Part shown: positions 5,145 through 5,812 of the stretch, piece by piece
How the letters are laid out: each line of letters begins with the position of its first letter
Numbering within the stretch: position 1 is the first letter of the stretch
Origin: Christensenella sp. UBA1224
GTDB lineage: Bacteria; Bacillota; Clostridia; Christensenellales; Aristaeellaceae
Direction of reading: 5' to 3'
DNA: 5,812 nucleotides
Assembly: GCA_002309235.1 (NCBI GenBank)
Contig: DBXA01000024.1
Coordinates: forward strand, 27,778 to 33,589
Position numbers and translations under genes: made by a program
The notes under the pieces: model-generated
Seen by the model: only the letters and a program-made list of their open reading frames with translations
Told to the model about the DNA's origin: nothing
Database searches by the model: none

Positions 5145-5812
5145 ATGGAGAAGTTTGAGCTCCCGCACCGGCACGGGAGCATGCGGCATCTGGAGGACAT
5201 CCACAGGATGCTCGGCCACGCGGATCGTTTCGATGCCGCGGCGGAGCTGTTCCGGCAGCTGAGTGATCCGACGCGCGTGCGCATCTTCTGGGTACTGTGT
5301 CACAGGGAGGAGTGCGTGATCAACCTGGCGGCGATGTTCTTTATGTCGAGCCCCGCCGTATCGCATCATCTCAGGTCCCTGTCGGAATGCGGGCTGATCG
5401 TAAGCCGCAGGGACGGAAAGGAAGCCTACTATAAAGCGGCGGATACGGAGGAAGCGCAGCTTTTGCACGTGGTGGTGGAGCGTACGATGGAGGTAGCCTG
5501 CCCGGAAAAGGCAGTGGATTTCGGCGCGCCGAAGGAGGAGATCATACATAAGGTACATGAGTATCTGATGGAGCATATATCCGAACACGTGACGATCGAG
5601 GAGCTTTCCAGGATCTTTCTGATGAACACGACGACGCTGAAAAAGGACTATAGGCAGGTATACGGCACATCCATTGCGGAGCACGTGAAAATGGCGCGAA
5701 TGAAAAAGGCTGCTGAGCTGCTCTCGACCACGGGAGAAGCTGTCGCTTCTGTCGCCCGACAGGTGGGCTATGAAAGCCAGAGCCGGTTTACGGCGGCATT
5801 CAAGGGGATATA
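5145..5812 (+). CDS. Hybrid regulator: ArsR/SmtB winged helix fused to AraC/XylS DNA-binding domain (3' end cut off)
   Basis: 222 residues are visible in one unbroken frame; perhaps 10-20 are missing at the right edge. The ATG at 5145 is chosen over an in-frame ATG at 5067, which has no ribosome binding site. GGAGG lies 10 bases before 5145 and a second copy abuts it. Residues about 30-112 form an ArsR winged helix: LFRQLSDPTRVRIFWVL (35-51), then INLAAMFFMSSPAVSHHLRSL (59-79) as the recognition helix-turn-helix, then the wing ECGLIVSRRDGKEAYYKAAD (81-100). Residues about 133-222 form an AraC domain: first motif TIEELSRIFLMNTTTLKKDY (150-169), linker helix with MARMKKAAELL, second motif VASVARQVGYESQSRFTAAF (200-219). 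Histidines 8, 10, 15, 20 and 25 and Cys57 are candidate metal ligands. Divergent placement beside the efflux operon suggests it senses Zn, Cd or Pb and controls both directions. Whether it represses, activates or both cannot be seen. Confidence 0.88.
   Translation, partial: MEKFELPHRHGSMRHLEDIHRMLGHADRFDAAAELFRQLSDPTRVRIFWVLCHREECVINLAAMFFMSSPAVSHHLRSLSECGLIVSRRDGKEAYYKAADTEEAQLLHVVVERTMEVACPEKAVDFGAPKEEIIHKVHEYLMEHISEHVTIEELSRIFLMNTTTLKKDYRQVYGTSIAEHVKMARMKKAAELLSTTGEAVASVARQVGYESQSRFTAAFKGI

Noticed and set aside
5073..5684. 203-codon minus-strand open frame opposite the hybrid regulator
   Set aside because: It has high His, Arg and Leu content and no domain, and it is antisense to two clear DNA-binding domains.

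Overview
The window reads as chromosomal DNA of a moderately GC-rich Gram-positive anaerobe, most likely a member of the Clostridia (Lachnospiraceae-like). This is an inference from strong AGGAGG-type ribosome binding sites, compact promoters with 17-bp spacers, a free-standing 72-residue metal-binding protein beside a zinc/cadmium P-type ATPase that lacks its own metal-binding domain, and the types of pyridoxamine-oxidase-like and PaaI-like proteins present. Nearly all of the sequence is coding. I see no tRNA, rRNA, CRISPR array or mobile element.

Left part (1-1870, minus strand): a two-gene operon. A promoter near 1799-1827 reads leftwards into a small three-helix membrane protein. Ten bases after its stop comes a secreted protein of the neutral/alkaline ceramidase family, whose ribosome binding site overlaps the membrane gene's stop codon. 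The ceramidase-like gene runs off the left edge. It keeps the likely zinc ligands but not the usual serine nucleophile.

Middle (1841-2362, plus strand): a single gene for a flavin-type split-barrel protein (PNPOx-like), with its own promoter back-to-back with the previous one and ending at a hairpin terminator.

Right part (2408-5812): a heavy-metal resistance locus. On the minus strand, reading leftwards from a good promoter at 5039-5067, lie a small DCxxC metal-binding protein, a zinc/cadmium/lead-exporting P1B-type ATPase, and a hotdog-fold thioesterase. Divergently, on the plus strand, lies a regulator that is cut by the right edge. It joins an ArsR/SmtB winged-helix domain to an AraC/XylS double helix-turn-helix domain in one uninterrupted reading frame. 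A perfect 7-4-7 inverted repeat (5009-5026) sits where it could control both directions: it overlaps the -35 box of the regulator's promoter and lies just downstream of the efflux operon's predicted start.

The simplest working model is that the regulator senses a divalent metal and controls both itself and the export operon. The metallochaperone-like protein would pass Zn/Cd to the ATPase. The hybrid regulator with two kinds of DNA-binding domain is the most unusual item in the window.
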